Shown: one piece after another, positions 16,366-24,957 of the stretch
Layout of the letters: every line of letters starts with the position of its first letter
Numbering within the stretch: position 1 is the stretch's first letter
From: Bifidobacterium breve
GTDB taxonomy: Bacteria; Actinomycetota; Acidimicrobiia; Acidimicrobiales; Acidimicrobilacustridaceae
Assembly: GCA_945860545.1 (NCBI GenBank)
Contig: CAMAQM010000007.1
Span: 18,780 to 82,779, forward strand
Direction: 5' to 3'
Length of the DNA: 64,000 nucleotides
The notes under the pieces: generated by a model
The model's database searches: none
Seen by the model: only the letters and a program-made list of their open reading frames with translations
What the model was told of the DNA's origin: nothing
Translations under genes and position numbers: made by a program

Positions 16366-18381
16366 TCAGATGTCCCGGGCCATGTTGACGAACTTGGTGT
16401 AGTGCTCAAGGAACGCCAGTCGGACGACACCGGTCGGCCCGTTGCGCTGCTTGGCCACGATGATCTCGGCCATACCCCGGTCAGGTGAATCGGGGTTGTA
16501 GACCTCATCGCGGTAGATGAACATCACGATGTCAGCGTCCTGCTCGATGGAGTTGTGCACGACGATGCCGTTGGCGACGAAGTTGTGGGTGCCGGGCACC
16601 GTGGCGTCGTAGACCGGCTCGTCGCCCAACTCGGTCACCGCCACGATCGTCTCGAACCGGATGTCGCCTGCGGCGAGATCGGTGAGGCGGCGGTCCCCGA
16701 CCGCCTCGGCGACCATCTGCAGTTGCTTTCGGTCGAGCGCATCGGCGTAGAGGTCCCCGACGAAGTCGGTGACCGGCACCCGGTCGGCGAGATCCGCAAC
16801 GGTTCGTCCCTGGGCGCTGAGTACCCGACGCAGGTACGGCCACACCTCGCGCGGAACGACGGCGTCACCGGCCGCGTCACCGTCGGTGCCGACCGATCCG
16901 GGCCACACGCCACCGACCGGAACCGCCACCTGGTCGCCCACGTCGAGGTCCTCAAGCGCGAACCATCCCTCAAGGGCGAAGAAGGGGTGGTTGGCCGAGG
17001 CCTTCACCGTGCGCCCCGAGGCCAGCGTGAGTTCGTACACGGTCTTGGTCCCCGTCGGGAACACCCGCGACATCGTGGACCGGCGCATCCTGAAGCTGCG
17101 ATCAAGGGTCCAGATGGGGATGTCCGTCTCGCCCGAGGAGGCGAGCGACGCCATGGTGACCTGTTCTCCGGTGTCCGCCCGGGTGATGAGCGTGTCGCCG
17201 GTGAGACACCCCGACTCGCGAAGGTCGGCGAGGATCGGTCGCTTGTCCGCCCGGAGTTCAAGGTTTCGGGACAACTGGGAAAGCGCCAGCACCGGGCATT
17301 CCAGCTCGCGGGCGAGAATCTTGAGACCACGACTGATCTCTGACACCTCCACCTGACGGTTCTCCGCCCGGGAACGCCCGCTCATGAGCTGGAGGTAGTC
17401 CACGACGATGAGGCCGAGGTCGCCGACGCGGCTGCGAAGTCGGCGGGCCTTGGACCGGATCTCCATGATCGTGAGGTTGGGGTTGTCGTCGATCCAGAGC
17501 TTGGCGTCGGCCAGACGGCCGGTGGCGTGGGCGATGCGCTCCCAGTCGGTGGTGGTGAGTCCACCGTTGCGAACCCGTTTGGAGTCCACCCGGGCCTCGG
17601 CGCACAACAGACGCTGGGTCAACTCGAGGTGGCCCATCTCCAACGAGAAGATCAGCACCGGGCGACCAGACTCGAGTGCCGCGTTGGAGGCAATGGAGAG
17701 TGCCAGTGCGGTCTTGCCCGCCGACGGCCGGGCACCGAGCACGACGAGGGCGTTGGGCTGAAGGCCCGACGTCAGTTCGTCGAGATCGGCAAAGCCGGTC
17801 GGTGTGCCGGTGATGGCGTCGCCGCGGGTGTAGAGGTGTTCGAGGTGGTCGAGGTTCTCACTGAGAAGATCGTCGATGGACGCCATCGTGTCCACCACTC
17901 GTCGTTGGGCAACCTCAAAGACGCGCGACTCGGCCCAGTCGACGGTCTTGACCACGTCGTCGGGCAGCTCGTACGCCGCCTCGGCAATCTCGCCGGACAC
18001 GCCGATGAGTCGGCGCAACAAGGAGTGCTCCTCGACGATGCGGGCGTAGTGCTGGGCGTTGGAGGTCGCAGGGGTGTTGGTCTGCAACGCCACGAGGGTG
18101 GCGACACCCCCGATGGCGTCGAGCACGCCGGCACGGCGCAACTCGTCGGCGACGGTCACCGGGTCGGCAGGTTCGCCCGCCGCGGTCAGTGAGCAGACGG
18201 CGTCGAAGATGTGGGCGTGGGCAGGTTTGTAGAAGTCGTCGGGGGAGAGCATCTCCGACGCCACCGAGATGGCGTCACGGGACAGCAGCATGGCGCCGAG
18301 CACGGATTCCTCTGCCTGGAGGTCGTGCGGCGGGACGCGGACGGGTGGGGTCTGGGACGGCCGGTCGTCTGACGTGCTCAT
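16366..18381 (-). CDS. dnaB: Replicative DNA helicase DnaB with in-frame mini-intein
   Basis: The precursor is 671 residues and the mature helicase would be 452. The N-terminal DnaB domain (PHDLQAEESVLGAMLLS) is followed by the RecA-like domain with Walker A GARPSAGKT (216-224), Walker B LIVVDYLQLM and ALSQLSRNLELR. The host reading stops at DLRESG and resumes with SIEQDADIVMF, the conserved nucleotide-site motif; residues 392-610 between them are an intein. The C terminus TKFVNMARDI is complete. I start at the ATG preceded by GGAGG 7 bases upstream, dropping seven extra codons. It lies downstream of rplI in the same direction, separated by 235 bases carrying DnaA-box-like sites. Confidence 0.95.
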   Translation of the reverse strand: MSTSDDRPSQTPPVRVPPHDLQAEESVLGAMLLSRDAISVASEMLSPDDFYKPAHAHIFDAVCSLTAAGEPADPVTVADELRRAGVLDAIGGVATLVALQTNTPATSNAQHYARIVEEHSLLRRLIGVSGEIAEAAYELPDDVVKTVDWAESRVFEVAQRRVVDTMASIDDLLSENLDHLEHLYTRGDAITGTPTGFADLDELTSGLQPNALVVLGARPSAGKTALALSIASNAALESGRPVLIFSLEMGHLELTQRLLCAEARVDSKRVRNGGLTTTDWERIAHATGRLADAKLWIDDNPNLTIMEIRSKARRLRSRVGDLGLIVVDYLQLMSGRSRAENRQVEVSEISRGLKILARELECPVLALSQLSRNLELRADKRPILADLRESGCLTGDTLITRADTGEQVTMASLASSGETDIPIWTLDRSFRMRRSTMSRVFPTGTKTVYELTLASGRTVKASANHPFFALEGWFALEDLDVGDQVAVPVGGVWPGSVGTDGDAAGDAVVPREVWPYLRRVLSAQGRTVADLADRVPVTDFVGDLYADALDRKQLQMVAEAVGDRRLTDLAAGDIRFETIVAVTELGDEPVYDATVPGTHNFVANGIVVHNSIEQDADIVMFIYRDEVYNPDSPDRGMAEIIVAKQRNGPTGVVRLAFLEHYTKFVNMARDI
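16552..17208 (-). other. DnaB mini-intein (219 residues, no endonuclease domain)
   Basis: The insert begins CLTGDTLITRADTGE (block A, Cys1), has TVKASANHPFFALEGW (block B), then ETIVAVTELGDEPVYDATVPGTHNF (block F) and VANGIVVHN (block G), followed by +1 Ser of the C-extein. It occupies the same RESG/SIEQ site as the Synechocystis DnaB intein. Blocks B and F are separated by about 100 residues without LAGLIDADG-type motifs, so it should splice but not home. Splicing residues (Cys1, block-B His, penultimate His, terminal Asn) are all present. Confidence 0.93.
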
Positions 18382-18616
18382 GATGCCTCCACTCTGCCGC
18401 ACAATGGCTGTGGGCCGACAGGGGGAAAACCCCGAAATCAGGGTGGATCACCCTGTGGATGAACTGTGGACAACTGCCGGTCGATGTGGATTGTCCGCTC
18501 GCCTCACCGCTGTGGGACGACCCGGCCCGAAAACCCTCGGGACGCGCCGAACACACCGGCAGTACACCTCAGTCTCCAACCGCGCTGCGACATCGACGAC
18601 GACGCCCGAGCGGGCA
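18382..18616. other. dnaB-rplI intergenic region with DnaA-box-like cluster
   Basis: Within about 50 bases the plus strand reads GGTGGATCA (18442), TGTGGATGA (18454), TGTGGACAA (18465) and TGTGGATTG (18485). The middle two are TCATCCACA and TTGTCCACA on the other strand, close to the actinobacterial DnaA consensus TTGTCCACA. The cluster lies just upstream of dnaB, so it could regulate dnaB or titrate DnaA. The remainder of the gap shows nothing clear. Confidence 0.55.
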
Positions 18617-19066
18617 TCAACCGGCGGCTGACACCTCGACGGTGATCTGGAACTGCACGTCAGCGTGCAGGCGGGCCTGAACCCCGTGGGTCCCGACCTC
18701 ACGAATCGGCTCGTCAATGTGGAGTGCCTTGCGATCGAGCTCGATGCCGAACTGGTCGCGCACGGCCTCGACCACCTCGGTGGTCGTCACCGAACCGAAC
18801 AACTTGCCCTCGGCACCGGCACGCTCGACGATCGTGACCACCGCAGGAACGAGCACCCGGGCCACGTCCTCAGCCGCGGCGCGATCGGCCGTGTCGCGCA
18901 CCTGGCGCGAGCGACGCATCGCCTCAGCCTGACGTTCGACACCAGCGGTGGCCGCGATGGCCAGACCACGGGGAACGAGGAAGTTGCGGGCGTAGCCGTC
19001 AGCGACATCAACGATGTCACCCTTGTTGCCAAGACCCGAGACGTCTGAACGCAGCAAGAGCTTCAT
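18617..19066 (-). CDS. rplI: 50S ribosomal protein bL9
   Basis: This 149-residue ribosomal protein binds 23S rRNA and limits frame slippage. The N-domain is [36 protein letters not shown], the diagnostic bL9 signature. A connecting helix (about 45-75) and the C-domain ending [21 protein letters not shown] follow. The start ATG overlaps the rpsR stop by one base (TGATG) and has GGAGG 7 bases upstream; the GTG one codon before is less well placed. It is the last gene of rpsF-ssb-rpsR-rplI. Confidence 0.96.
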   Translation of the reverse strand: MKLLLRSDVSGLGNKGDIVDVADGYARNFLVPRGLAIAATAGVERQAEAMRRSRQVRDTADRAAAEDVARVLVPAVVTIVERAGAEGKLFGSVTTTEVVEAVRDQFGIELDRKALHIDEPIREVGTHGVQARLHADVQFQITVEVSAAG

Positions 19067-19542
19067 CACGATTCCTCCGCGGCTTCCACGATCTCGTCCA
19101 CCTCAACCTCAACGACGACGTCCTCGACGATCGCAGCTGCCTCGGCCATGGCCTCGTCGGCGAACACGGCGTCGGTGGTCGCCACGGCGGCATCATCACG
19201 TCCGCTGTCACGTTCCGGGCGGTCGCCCCGCTCGCCTCGGTCACCTCGGTCACCTCGGTCACCGCGCTTGCCGCCACGCTGCTGGGTGACACGACTGGCG
19301 TAAGGCAGCAGCGCCATCTCACGGGCGTTCTTGATGGCCATGGCGATGTCGGACTGCTGCTGGGTGTCGTTACCGGTGACCCGACGGGCACGGATCTTGG
19401 CCCGGTCGGACATGAACCGACGCAGCAGGTTGACGTCCTTGTAGTCGACGTACTGCACACCTTCGCTGCGCAGGACGCTGACCTTCTTCTTGGCGCGCCG
19501 GGCGTTGTCCCGGTTCTTGCCACGGGGGGCTGGACGGGCCAT
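19066..19542 (-). CDS. rpsR: 30S ribosomal protein bS18 with long charged C-terminal tail
   Basis: Residues 1-90 are ordinary bS18 ([50 protein letters not shown]), which pairs with bS6 on the platform of the small subunit. Bacterial S18 usually ends near residue 75-90. Here about 68 residues follow: first tandem Gly-Asp-Arg repeats ([15 protein letters not shown]), then an Ala/Glu/Val-rich acidic stretch. The tail is in frame and directly overlaps rplI by TGATG, so it is not an annotation artefact. Its role is unknown. The start overlaps the ssb stop by one base. Confidence 0.95.
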   Translation of the reverse strand: MARPAPRGKNRDNARRAKKKVSVLRSEGVQYVDYKDVNLLRRFMSDRAKIRARRVTGNDTQQQSDIAMAIKNAREMALLPYASRVTQQRGGKRGDRGDRGDRGERGDRPERDSGRDDAAVATTDAVFADEAMAEAAAIVEDVVVEVEVDEIVEAAEES

Positions 19543-19988
19543 CAGAACGGCTCCTCTTCGTTGTCATAGGCGGTTGGGGGGCTCGAGGGGGTGCCGCCAC
19601 GAGGGGCGCCACCGCCGTCGGAACGACCGGCACGTTCAATGGAGGCGGTGGCCCACCGAAGCGACGGGCCGACCTCGTCGGCGATGATCTCGACCTTGGA
19701 GCGCTTGTCACCATCGGGGGTCTCCCACGACCGCTGACGCAGCGTGCCCGACACGATGACGCGGGTGCCCTTGCTGATCGACTCGGCCACGTTTTCCGCC
19801 AGTTCCCGGAAACAGGTCACGTCGAAGTAGGAGGTCTCGCCGTCCTCCCACTGGCCGGTGTCGTTGTTGCGCCGGCGCTGGTTGATGGCGACACCGAACC
19901 CGGCCACCTGCATCCCGCCATTGGTGTAGCGGAGCTCGGGGTCACGGGTGCAGTTGCCGATGATGGTCACTGCGTTGTCATTGGCCAC
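19542..19988 (-). CDS. ssb: Single-stranded DNA-binding protein
   Basis: This 148-residue SSB coats single-stranded DNA at forks. The OB fold is clear ([70 protein letters not shown]). A Gly/Pro-rich linker and an acidic tip EEEPF follow, equivalent to the DDDIPF protein-docking tail. It sits between rpsF and rpsR as in most bacteria. The ATG has GGAGGAATTC immediately upstream. Confidence 0.96.
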   Translation of the reverse strand: MANDNAVTIIGNCTRDPELRYTNGGMQVAGFGVAINQRRRNNDTGQWEDGETSYFDVTCFRELAENVAESISKGTRVIVSGTLRQRSWETPDGDKRSKVEIIADEVGPSLRWATASIERAGRSDGGGAPRGGTPSSPPTAYDNEEEPF

Positions 19989-20023
19989 GATGAATTCCTC
20001 CTGGATCTCGGAGTTGCGGGCCG

Positions 20024-20353
20024 TCAGGCCGAGGCGCCCAACAGGCCGCGACGTGCAGCTTCGTTGTCGGGGAGTCGGAGAAGCTTGTGACGCACGACGT
20101 CGTCAGCAAGCCGAAGGGAGCGTTCCATCTCGTCGAGGGCGTTGCCACCCGGGCCGAGGAGTTCCATCACGAAGTAGGTCCCTTCCCACTTGTGGTTGAT
20201 CTCGTAGGCGAAACGGCGGCGACCCCACATATCGGTCGACTTCACCTCACCGCCAGCGGCAGCAACTGCCTCGGTGATCTTGTCCCGGAACGACTCAGCA
20301 ACGCCTTCCTCAGCGTCGCCGTCGATGATGACCATGAGTTCGTAGGCTCGCAT
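20024..20353 (-). CDS. rpsF: 30S ribosomal protein bS6
   Basis: This 109-residue protein (MRAYELMVIIDGDAEEGVAESFRDKITEAV...RRRFAYEINHKWEGTYFVMELLG) is bS6, partner of bS18. An upstream ATG at 20362 is in frame and only 3 bases from GGAGG. The ATG at 20353 matches the family start but lies 12 bases from that site, so the true start is uncertain by three residues. It is first in the rpsF-ssb-rpsR-rplI operon, with a structured leader. Confidence 0.94.
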   Translation of the reverse strand: MRAYELMVIIDGDAEEGVAESFRDKITEAVAAAGGEVKSTDMWGRRRFAYEINHKWEGTYFVMELLGPGGNALDEMERSLRLADDVVRHKLLRLPDNEAARRGLLGASA

Positions 20354-20461
20354 GGCGAGCATCCACCTCCTTCGGACCCGGCGGTGCCGGGGCCCCGCGA
20401 CTTGCGGGGCAGGAAACCGGGGTGCTGACGCATCCCGGGATATGGGCGAAACGAGACCTTA
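20354..20461 (-). promoter_or_regulatory. rpsF leader: -10 element and GC-rich hairpin, possible S6:S18 leader
   Basis: TAAGGT (20461-20456, minus strand) looks like the -10 of the ribosomal operon. The roughly 90-base leader holds a 7-bp hairpin, GCCCCGC (20392-20398) with GCGGGGC (20404-20410), loop of 5. In many bacteria an S6:S18 complex binds the rpsF leader at a CCG-containing helix. I cannot confirm that fold by eye. Confidence 0.35.
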
Positions 20462-20525
20462 GCGGAGCAGACCCCCGCCGCGCCCATTCGCCACCCGGCG
20501 ACAGGTGTCAGCCGCCGAGGGTGGT

Positions 20526-20531
20526 CATACT
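20526..20531 (+). promoter_or_regulatory. Leaderless -10 hexamer CATACT before 20538
   Basis: CATACT, spacer TGCGGG, then GTG at 20538. It decides this start over the GTG at 20505. Confidence 0.4.
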
Positions 20532-20537
20532 TGCGGG

Positions 20538-21422
20538 GTGAACCGCCGCAACGCCGTCACGACCCATTCACGCCGCAAACCGTCCATTCGCCGTCACACC
20601 GCCCGAGCCGTGGTGGCGACCGCCACCCTCGCCCTGCTGGCCGCCTGCGGCTCAAGTGGCACCGAGACTCCTGTTTCCGGCTCGGCTATTTCCGGCTCGG
20701 AGACAACCCCGGTCACACTCCGCTACGAGATCCTCGACGAGATCGCTCACGACGACGATTCGTTCACCCAGGGACTCACCTTCTCCGCCGACGGCCGGCT
20801 TTTTGAGAGTTCCGGAGGCTACGGGACGTCGTCGGTGCGCGAGGTGGACCCCGCGACGGGGAAGGTCCTCCGGTCCAGGGCGCTCGACCCCTCATGGTTC
20901 GCCGAGGGTCTCGCCGTCGTCGAGACAACCGATGGCGAGGTATTGCAGTTGATCACCTATCGGGAAGGGGTCACGGTCACCCTCGACCCGGACGATCTCA
21001 GCGAGCGCCGGCGGACCACCTACCCGGGGGAAGGCTGGGGCCTGTGCCAACTCGATGCGGGCACGATGGCCATGAGCGACGGCACTTCAACGTTGACGAT
21101 GCGCGACGTCGCGACCTTCGCCCCGATCCGCACCGTGGAGGTCACCCGTCAGGGGAGACCGGTGCCCCGACTGAACGAACTCGAATGCGTCGACGGGCAG
21201 GTGTGGGCCAACGTCTGGCAGACCGACGAGATCGTCGTCATCAACCCCACCGACGGCCGGGTGGTGGCGGTGCTCAACGCCGGAGGCCTCGTCGACGCCA
21301 ACCGCACCTCGTCAGCGGCCGTGCTCAACGGCGTCGCCCGCATTCCCGGAACAACCGACGAATTCCTCATCACCGGCAAGTTGTGGCCGGTGACCTATCG
21401 CGTGCGGATCACACCGGGGTGA
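20538..21422 (+). CDS. Glutaminyl-peptide cyclotransferase-like lipoprotein
   Basis: This 294-residue exported protein of the bacterial/plant glutamine cyclotransferase family (five-bladed propeller) would convert N-terminal glutamine of peptides to pyroglutamate. The lipobox LLAAC follows a basic N terminus and hydrophobic core. Family stretches are DDDSFTQGLTFSADGRLFESSGGYGTSSV, GEGWGLCQLDAGTMAMSDGTSTL, RLNELECVDGQVWANVWQTDEIVVINP and LNGVARIPGTTDEFLITGKLWPVTYRV, including the Glu of NELE and Trp pairs seen in active members. It ends one base before the panB stop on the other strand. Confidence 0.85.
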   Translation: MNRRNAVTTHSRRKPSIRRHTARAVVATATLALLAACGSSGTETPVSGSAISGSETTPVTLRYEILDEIAHDDDSFTQGLTFSADGRLFESSGGYGTSSVREVDPATGKVLRSRALDPSWFAEGLAVVETTDGEVLQLITYREGVTVTLDPDDLSERRRTTYPGEGWGLCQLDAGTMAMSDGTSTLTMRDVATFAPIRTVEVTRQGRPVPRLNELECVDGQVWANVWQTDEIVVINPTDGRVVAVLNAGGLVDANRTSSAAVLNGVARIPGTTDEFLITGKLWPVTYRVRITPG

Positions 21423-22316
21423 TCAAGCCGTGCGGCTGTCCCCGGCGGCACCGTACAGACCGATGGTTGCGCCTGGATCCTCGGGGTAGTGGTCGGCGTC
21501 AACGCCGGCCGGCAGGTGATACGACTCACGCTCTGCGGGGAACCCCCCGGTGCGGACGTCATCGGCCCACGCCGCCATCGCGGCAACCGCGTCGGCCTTG
21601 AGGTTGGCGTAACGCCGCACGAACCGGGGGGTGATGCGGTCTTCGATCCCGAGCACGTCATGGAACACCAACACCTGGCCGTCGCACACCGGCCCGGCAC
21701 CGATCCCGATGGTCGGGATGTCCACCGCAGCGGTCACGACCCGGCCAACCTCGCTCGGGATGCCCTCGAGCACCAGTGAGAAACACCCCGCATCCTGCAG
21801 GGCGAGGGCGTGCTCGACGAGCACCTCGGCGGCACCCTGCTCACGGCCCTGCACCTTGAAGCCACCCATGGCGTGGACTGACTGCGGGGTGAGTCCAAGG
21901 TGACCCATGACCGGGATTTCGGCGTCGACGATGGCGCTCACCATGGGGACCCGTTTGGCCCCACCCTCGAGCTTCACCGCACCGGCACCGGCACGGATCA
22001 ACGCCGCAGCGTTCCGCACGGTGTCCTCGACTGAGAGGTGATAGCTGAGCCACGGCATGTCGGCGACGACGAGACAACGGGTTCCCGCCCGGGCGACCGC
22101 TGCGGTGTGGTGCACCATCTCGTCCACGCTGACCTCAAGGGTGCTGTCGTGGCCGAGCACCACCATGGCCACCGAGTCACCAACGAGGATGACGTCGACC
22201 CCGGCCTCCTCGGCAATGCGGGCACCGGGCGCGTCATATGCCGTCACCATGACGATGGGTTCAGCCCCGGCGCGGACCTTGCGGGCACGCACAGAGGGCA
22301 CGGTCACCTTGCCCAT
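21423..22316 (-). CDS. panB: 3-methyl-2-oxobutanoate hydroxymethyltransferase
   Basis: This 297-residue enzyme makes ketopantoate from 2-oxoisovalerate and methylene-tetrahydrofolate, the first step to pantothenate and CoA. Visible motifs: VTAYDAPGARIAEEAGVDVILVGDSVAMVVLGHDST (metal-binding Asp residues), VVADMPWLSYH, VKLEGG, GHLGLTPQSVH, EGIPSEVG and TIGIGAGPVCDGQVLVFHDVLG. It is complete with a short tail. Start ATG with GGAGG about 6 bases upstream. No other pan gene is adjacent. Confidence 0.95.
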   Translation of the reverse strand: MGKVTVPSVRARKVRAGAEPIVMVTAYDAPGARIAEEAGVDVILVGDSVAMVVLGHDSTLEVSVDEMVHHTAAVARAGTRCLVVADMPWLSYHLSVEDTVRNAAALIRAGAGAVKLEGGAKRVPMVSAIVDAEIPVMGHLGLTPQSVHAMGGFKVQGREQGAAEVLVEHALALQDAGCFSLVLEGIPSEVGRVVTAAVDIPTIGIGAGPVCDGQVLVFHDVLGIEDRITPRFVRRYANLKADAVAAMAAWADDVRTGGFPAERESYHLPAGVDADHYPEDPGATIGLYGAAGDSRTA

Positions 22317-22440
22317 GGGAACCTCCTAGCCGTCCAGTGCCCTGATGGCTACCGGCGGAACGTCCCTACCCTATCCGCCGGTCGGTTTCGTACGCCACGT
22401 CAGCGAACCGCCGGTAAAGACCTGTGACTGGTGACCGGGA

Positions 22441-22446
22441 TAGCGT
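22441..22446 (+). promoter_or_regulatory. Leaderless -10 hexamer TAGCGT before 22453
   Basis: TAGCGT, spacer CAGGCC, ATG at 22453. Confidence 0.5.
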
Positions 22447-22452
22447 CAGGCC

Positions 22453-22656
22453 ATGGCTGACGACCCGCCGCAGTGCTGCGGCAGCTGTGGCGACGAGACC
22501 GAGGACCTCGTTCACGTGCGCCGGTTGTACATCCTCACCACGCCACGCCACGAACTCGACGGCGGAGTCGAGGGGGTCACACCGGAGATGACCGAGGGTG
22601 ACCTTGAGTGGTGGTGCGAGGTGTGCCGCATCCACTACCCCCACCGCACCGCCTGA
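22453..22656 (+). CDS. Small zinc-ribbon-like hypothetical protein
   Basis: This 67-residue acidic protein has two cysteine pairs, CCGSCGDETED near the N terminus and WWCEVCRIHYPHR at the C terminus, about 40 residues apart. The layout suggests one structural zinc site. The middle (VRRLYILTTPRHELDGGVEGVTPEM) has no membrane segment. Function is unknown; a regulatory or protein-binding role is possible. A leaderless promoter and good codon use support it as a real gene. It converges on ponA with 9 bases between stops. Confidence 0.65.
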   Translation: MADDPPQCCGSCGDETEDLVHVRRLYILTTPRHELDGGVEGVTPEMTEGDLEWWCEVCRIHYPHRTA

Positions 22657-22665
22657 CGCCGGGGT

Positions 22666-24867
22666 CTAGGGGTTGGCTGGCCTTGGCGGGACGGTGGATG
22701 CGGTCGTTGTCGTGGAACTTGGCGGCGGGGGCGGCGCCACGGTGGTCGTTGGACGAGGCACCGTGGTGGTGGGTCGGGGCACCGTCGTCGTCGGGCGCGC
22801 AGGAGTGGTGGTCGACGAGGGCGGGACCGTCGACGTGGTACTCGGGGCGAAGGGGTCCTCGGTGTTGTTCGAACTTCCCGGACGCTCGAAATCGCAGGAT
22901 TCGAGACCGTCGGTGGCTTCAAGCATGAACTTGCGCCAGATCTGGGCGGGGAAGGAACCACCCACCACTTCAATCCCGTGCACCGAGTTCATGTAGCGGG
23001 TCTCGGTACCGGCGTAGCCAACCCATACGCCTGCGGTCAGGCGACACGTGTACCCAATGAACCAGGCGTCGCGGAAGTTCTCCGCCGTGCCCGTCTTGCC
23101 GGCGGCGACCTGATCGATGCGCGCCGAGGTGCCGGTGCCGTTCTCCACCACCTGACGCAACACCCAGTTCATGGTGTCGGCCACCTCGGGATCGAGCACG
23201 CGCTCCCGGTTGAACGGTGCCTCCCACAGCACCGTGCCGTTGGCGTCGGTGACCTTGCGCACCGGCCACGGCCCCACCTTTTCGCCCCGCTGGGCGAACA
23301 CCGAGAACGCCGTGGTCATGTCGAGCACGGACACGTCCGCTGCTCCGAGCGTGATGGCTGGCACCTCGGGAATGTCGGCGGTGACACCCATGCGGGTGGC
23401 CATGGCGGCGACGTCGCCGGCTCCGACGTCCATGATCAACTGGGCGTACGCCGTGTTGGAAGAGTTCCGGGTGGCGTCAACAAGGTTCAGTTGCCCCATG
23501 CCGCTGTCGGCGTAGTTCCCGACGTCCCATTCGCCACCACCCCCGAGGTCGATCTTCATGCGACCCGGTGAGTCGTAGGTCCGCGACAGGGGCACGCCCT
23601 CCTGCAGTGCGGTGGCCAGCGTCAGCGCCTTGAACGACGAGCCGGGCTGGCGACCACTGCCGCCGCCGAACGTTCCGGTGGCGAGGTTCACCTGGTCACC
23701 TGCGAAATCGAACCCGCCGATCATGGCGGTGATTCCACCGGCGTCATCGAGCGACACCAGTGAGGCCTGCGGGTCGTCAGGGCGGTCGAGGGTCGACCGG
23801 ACGGCGTTGGCCGCCGCCTCCTGGTCGCCGAGGTCAATGGTCGTGTAGATCCGCAGACCGCCGCCGTAGATCTGGTCGTCGGTGAAGATGCCGCGCTCGA
23901 CCAGCCACCGCCGGGTGTAGTCCACGAAGTATTCGGTGCCGATGTCGGCACCGACCACCTTCCCGTAGTTGGTCTGTGTCTCGCGGGGCGAGACGTAGTC
24001 CCACCCGCCTTCCTCCACCTCGTCGCGCTGTTCGGGAGTGATCCACCCCAGCGACACCATGGCGGCGAGCACCGCAGAGCGACGCACCGTGGCGGCCTGA
24101 CGCTGATCGGCGAACAGCGGATCGTCAGGCTGACGGTTGGCGTCGGCGGACTCGGGGGAGCGGATGATGCCGGCGAGATAGGCGGACTGGGCGAGGTTCA
24201 GATCCTCGACGTTGACCCCGAAGTAGGTGCGGGCGGCAGCCTGGATGCCGTATGCCCCACGCCCCCAGTAAATGGTGTTGAGGTACCGCTCGAGGATTTC
24301 CTGTTTTGGCAGTTCGCGTTCCAGCTTGATGGCGAGCACCGCCTCGCGGATCTTGCGTTCCCAGGTGCGCTCGGCGGTGAGGTAGGCGTTCTTGACGTAC
24401 TGCTGGGTGATTGTCGACCCGCCCTGGCGCAGGTCGTCGTCACGCAGGTCGGACACCAGCGCTCGTGCGACGGCGAACGGGTCGACGCCAGCGTGTTCGA
24501 AGAACTGCCGATCCTCGGTGGCCAACAGCGCCAGGACGAACACGGCGGGGACCTGTTCGTATGCCACGCTGACCCGGTCGACTCCGCCGCTGAGCTGCGC
24601 CATCGAGTTCTCGAAGCTGCAGTCGGCATCGACGTCGGAGGCACACATGTAGGTGGTCTGTTGCAACGGTGGTTCGCCCGAGGGAAGCGGGATCTGCCAC
24701 ACGACGTAGATGAGTCCCGAGCCGGCGGCAATGCCGATGAGCAGCACGCTGAACACGAGCCTGCGCAACCACACCCCGGACCGTCGCCAGACGCGCCGCG
24801 ACGTGCGTGGGTCACTGGCGGCCGCTGCGTTGCGACGTGGAGCGGAGGGAGGGCGGGGGTTGCTCAT
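22666..24867 (-). CDS. ponA: Class A penicillin-binding protein (PBP1/PonA)
   Basis: This 733-residue bifunctional enzyme polymerises and cross-links peptidoglycan. A basic cytoplasmic tail and one membrane helix (about 36-57) precede the GT51 domain with catalytic Glu118 in ATEDRQFFEH and QGGSTITQQYVKN. The transpeptidase has SSFK (Ser410-Lys413), SSN (469-471) and KTGT (591-594). A proline/threonine-rich tail with repeated RPTTTVP units ends the protein in place of PASTA domains. Its place beside DUF5318 and padR-ino1 matches Rv0050 ponA1 in mycobacteria. A TAGCGT promoter-like hexamer lies upstream. Confidence 0.95.
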   Translation of the reverse strand: MSNPRPPSAPRRNAAAASDPRTSRRVWRRSGVWLRRLVFSVLLIGIAAGSGLIYVVWQIPLPSGEPPLQQTTYMCASDVDADCSFENSMAQLSGGVDRVSVAYEQVPAVFVLALLATEDRQFFEHAGVDPFAVARALVSDLRDDDLRQGGSTITQQYVKNAYLTAERTWERKIREAVLAIKLERELPKQEILERYLNTIYWGRGAYGIQAAARTYFGVNVEDLNLAQSAYLAGIIRSPESADANRQPDDPLFADQRQAATVRRSAVLAAMVSLGWITPEQRDEVEEGGWDYVSPRETQTNYGKVVGADIGTEYFVDYTRRWLVERGIFTDDQIYGGGLRIYTTIDLGDQEAAANAVRSTLDRPDDPQASLVSLDDAGGITAMIGGFDFAGDQVNLATGTFGGGSGRQPGSSFKALTLATALQEGVPLSRTYDSPGRMKIDLGGGGEWDVGNYADSGMGQLNLVDATRNSSNTAYAQLIMDVGAGDVAAMATRMGVTADIPEVPAITLGAADVSVLDMTTAFSVFAQRGEKVGPWPVRKVTDANGTVLWEAPFNRERVLDPEVADTMNWVLRQVVENGTGTSARIDQVAAGKTGTAENFRDAWFIGYTCRLTAGVWVGYAGTETRYMNSVHGIEVVGGSFPAQIWRKFMLEATDGLESCDFERPGSSNNTEDPFAPSTTSTVPPSSTTTPARPTTTVPRPTTTVPRPTTTVAPPPPPSSTTTTASTVPPRPANP

Positions 24868-24957
24868 GGGATTGGCGGGTGGGAACCCTCATTCACGCTA
24901 GACCCCGATGCGTCGGGTTCCCACGCGACCCGGCGAATAACGACCCGGGCCGAAGGG

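Noticed and set aside
16552-17208. Homing endonuclease within the DnaB intein
   Set aside because: No LAGLIDADG or HNH motif, and only about 100 residues separate splicing blocks B and F.
19190-19275. Short tandem repeats resembling a CRISPR or VNTR array
   Set aside because: The 9-base units are codons for Gly-Asp-Arg inside rpsR; there are no spacers and no cas genes.
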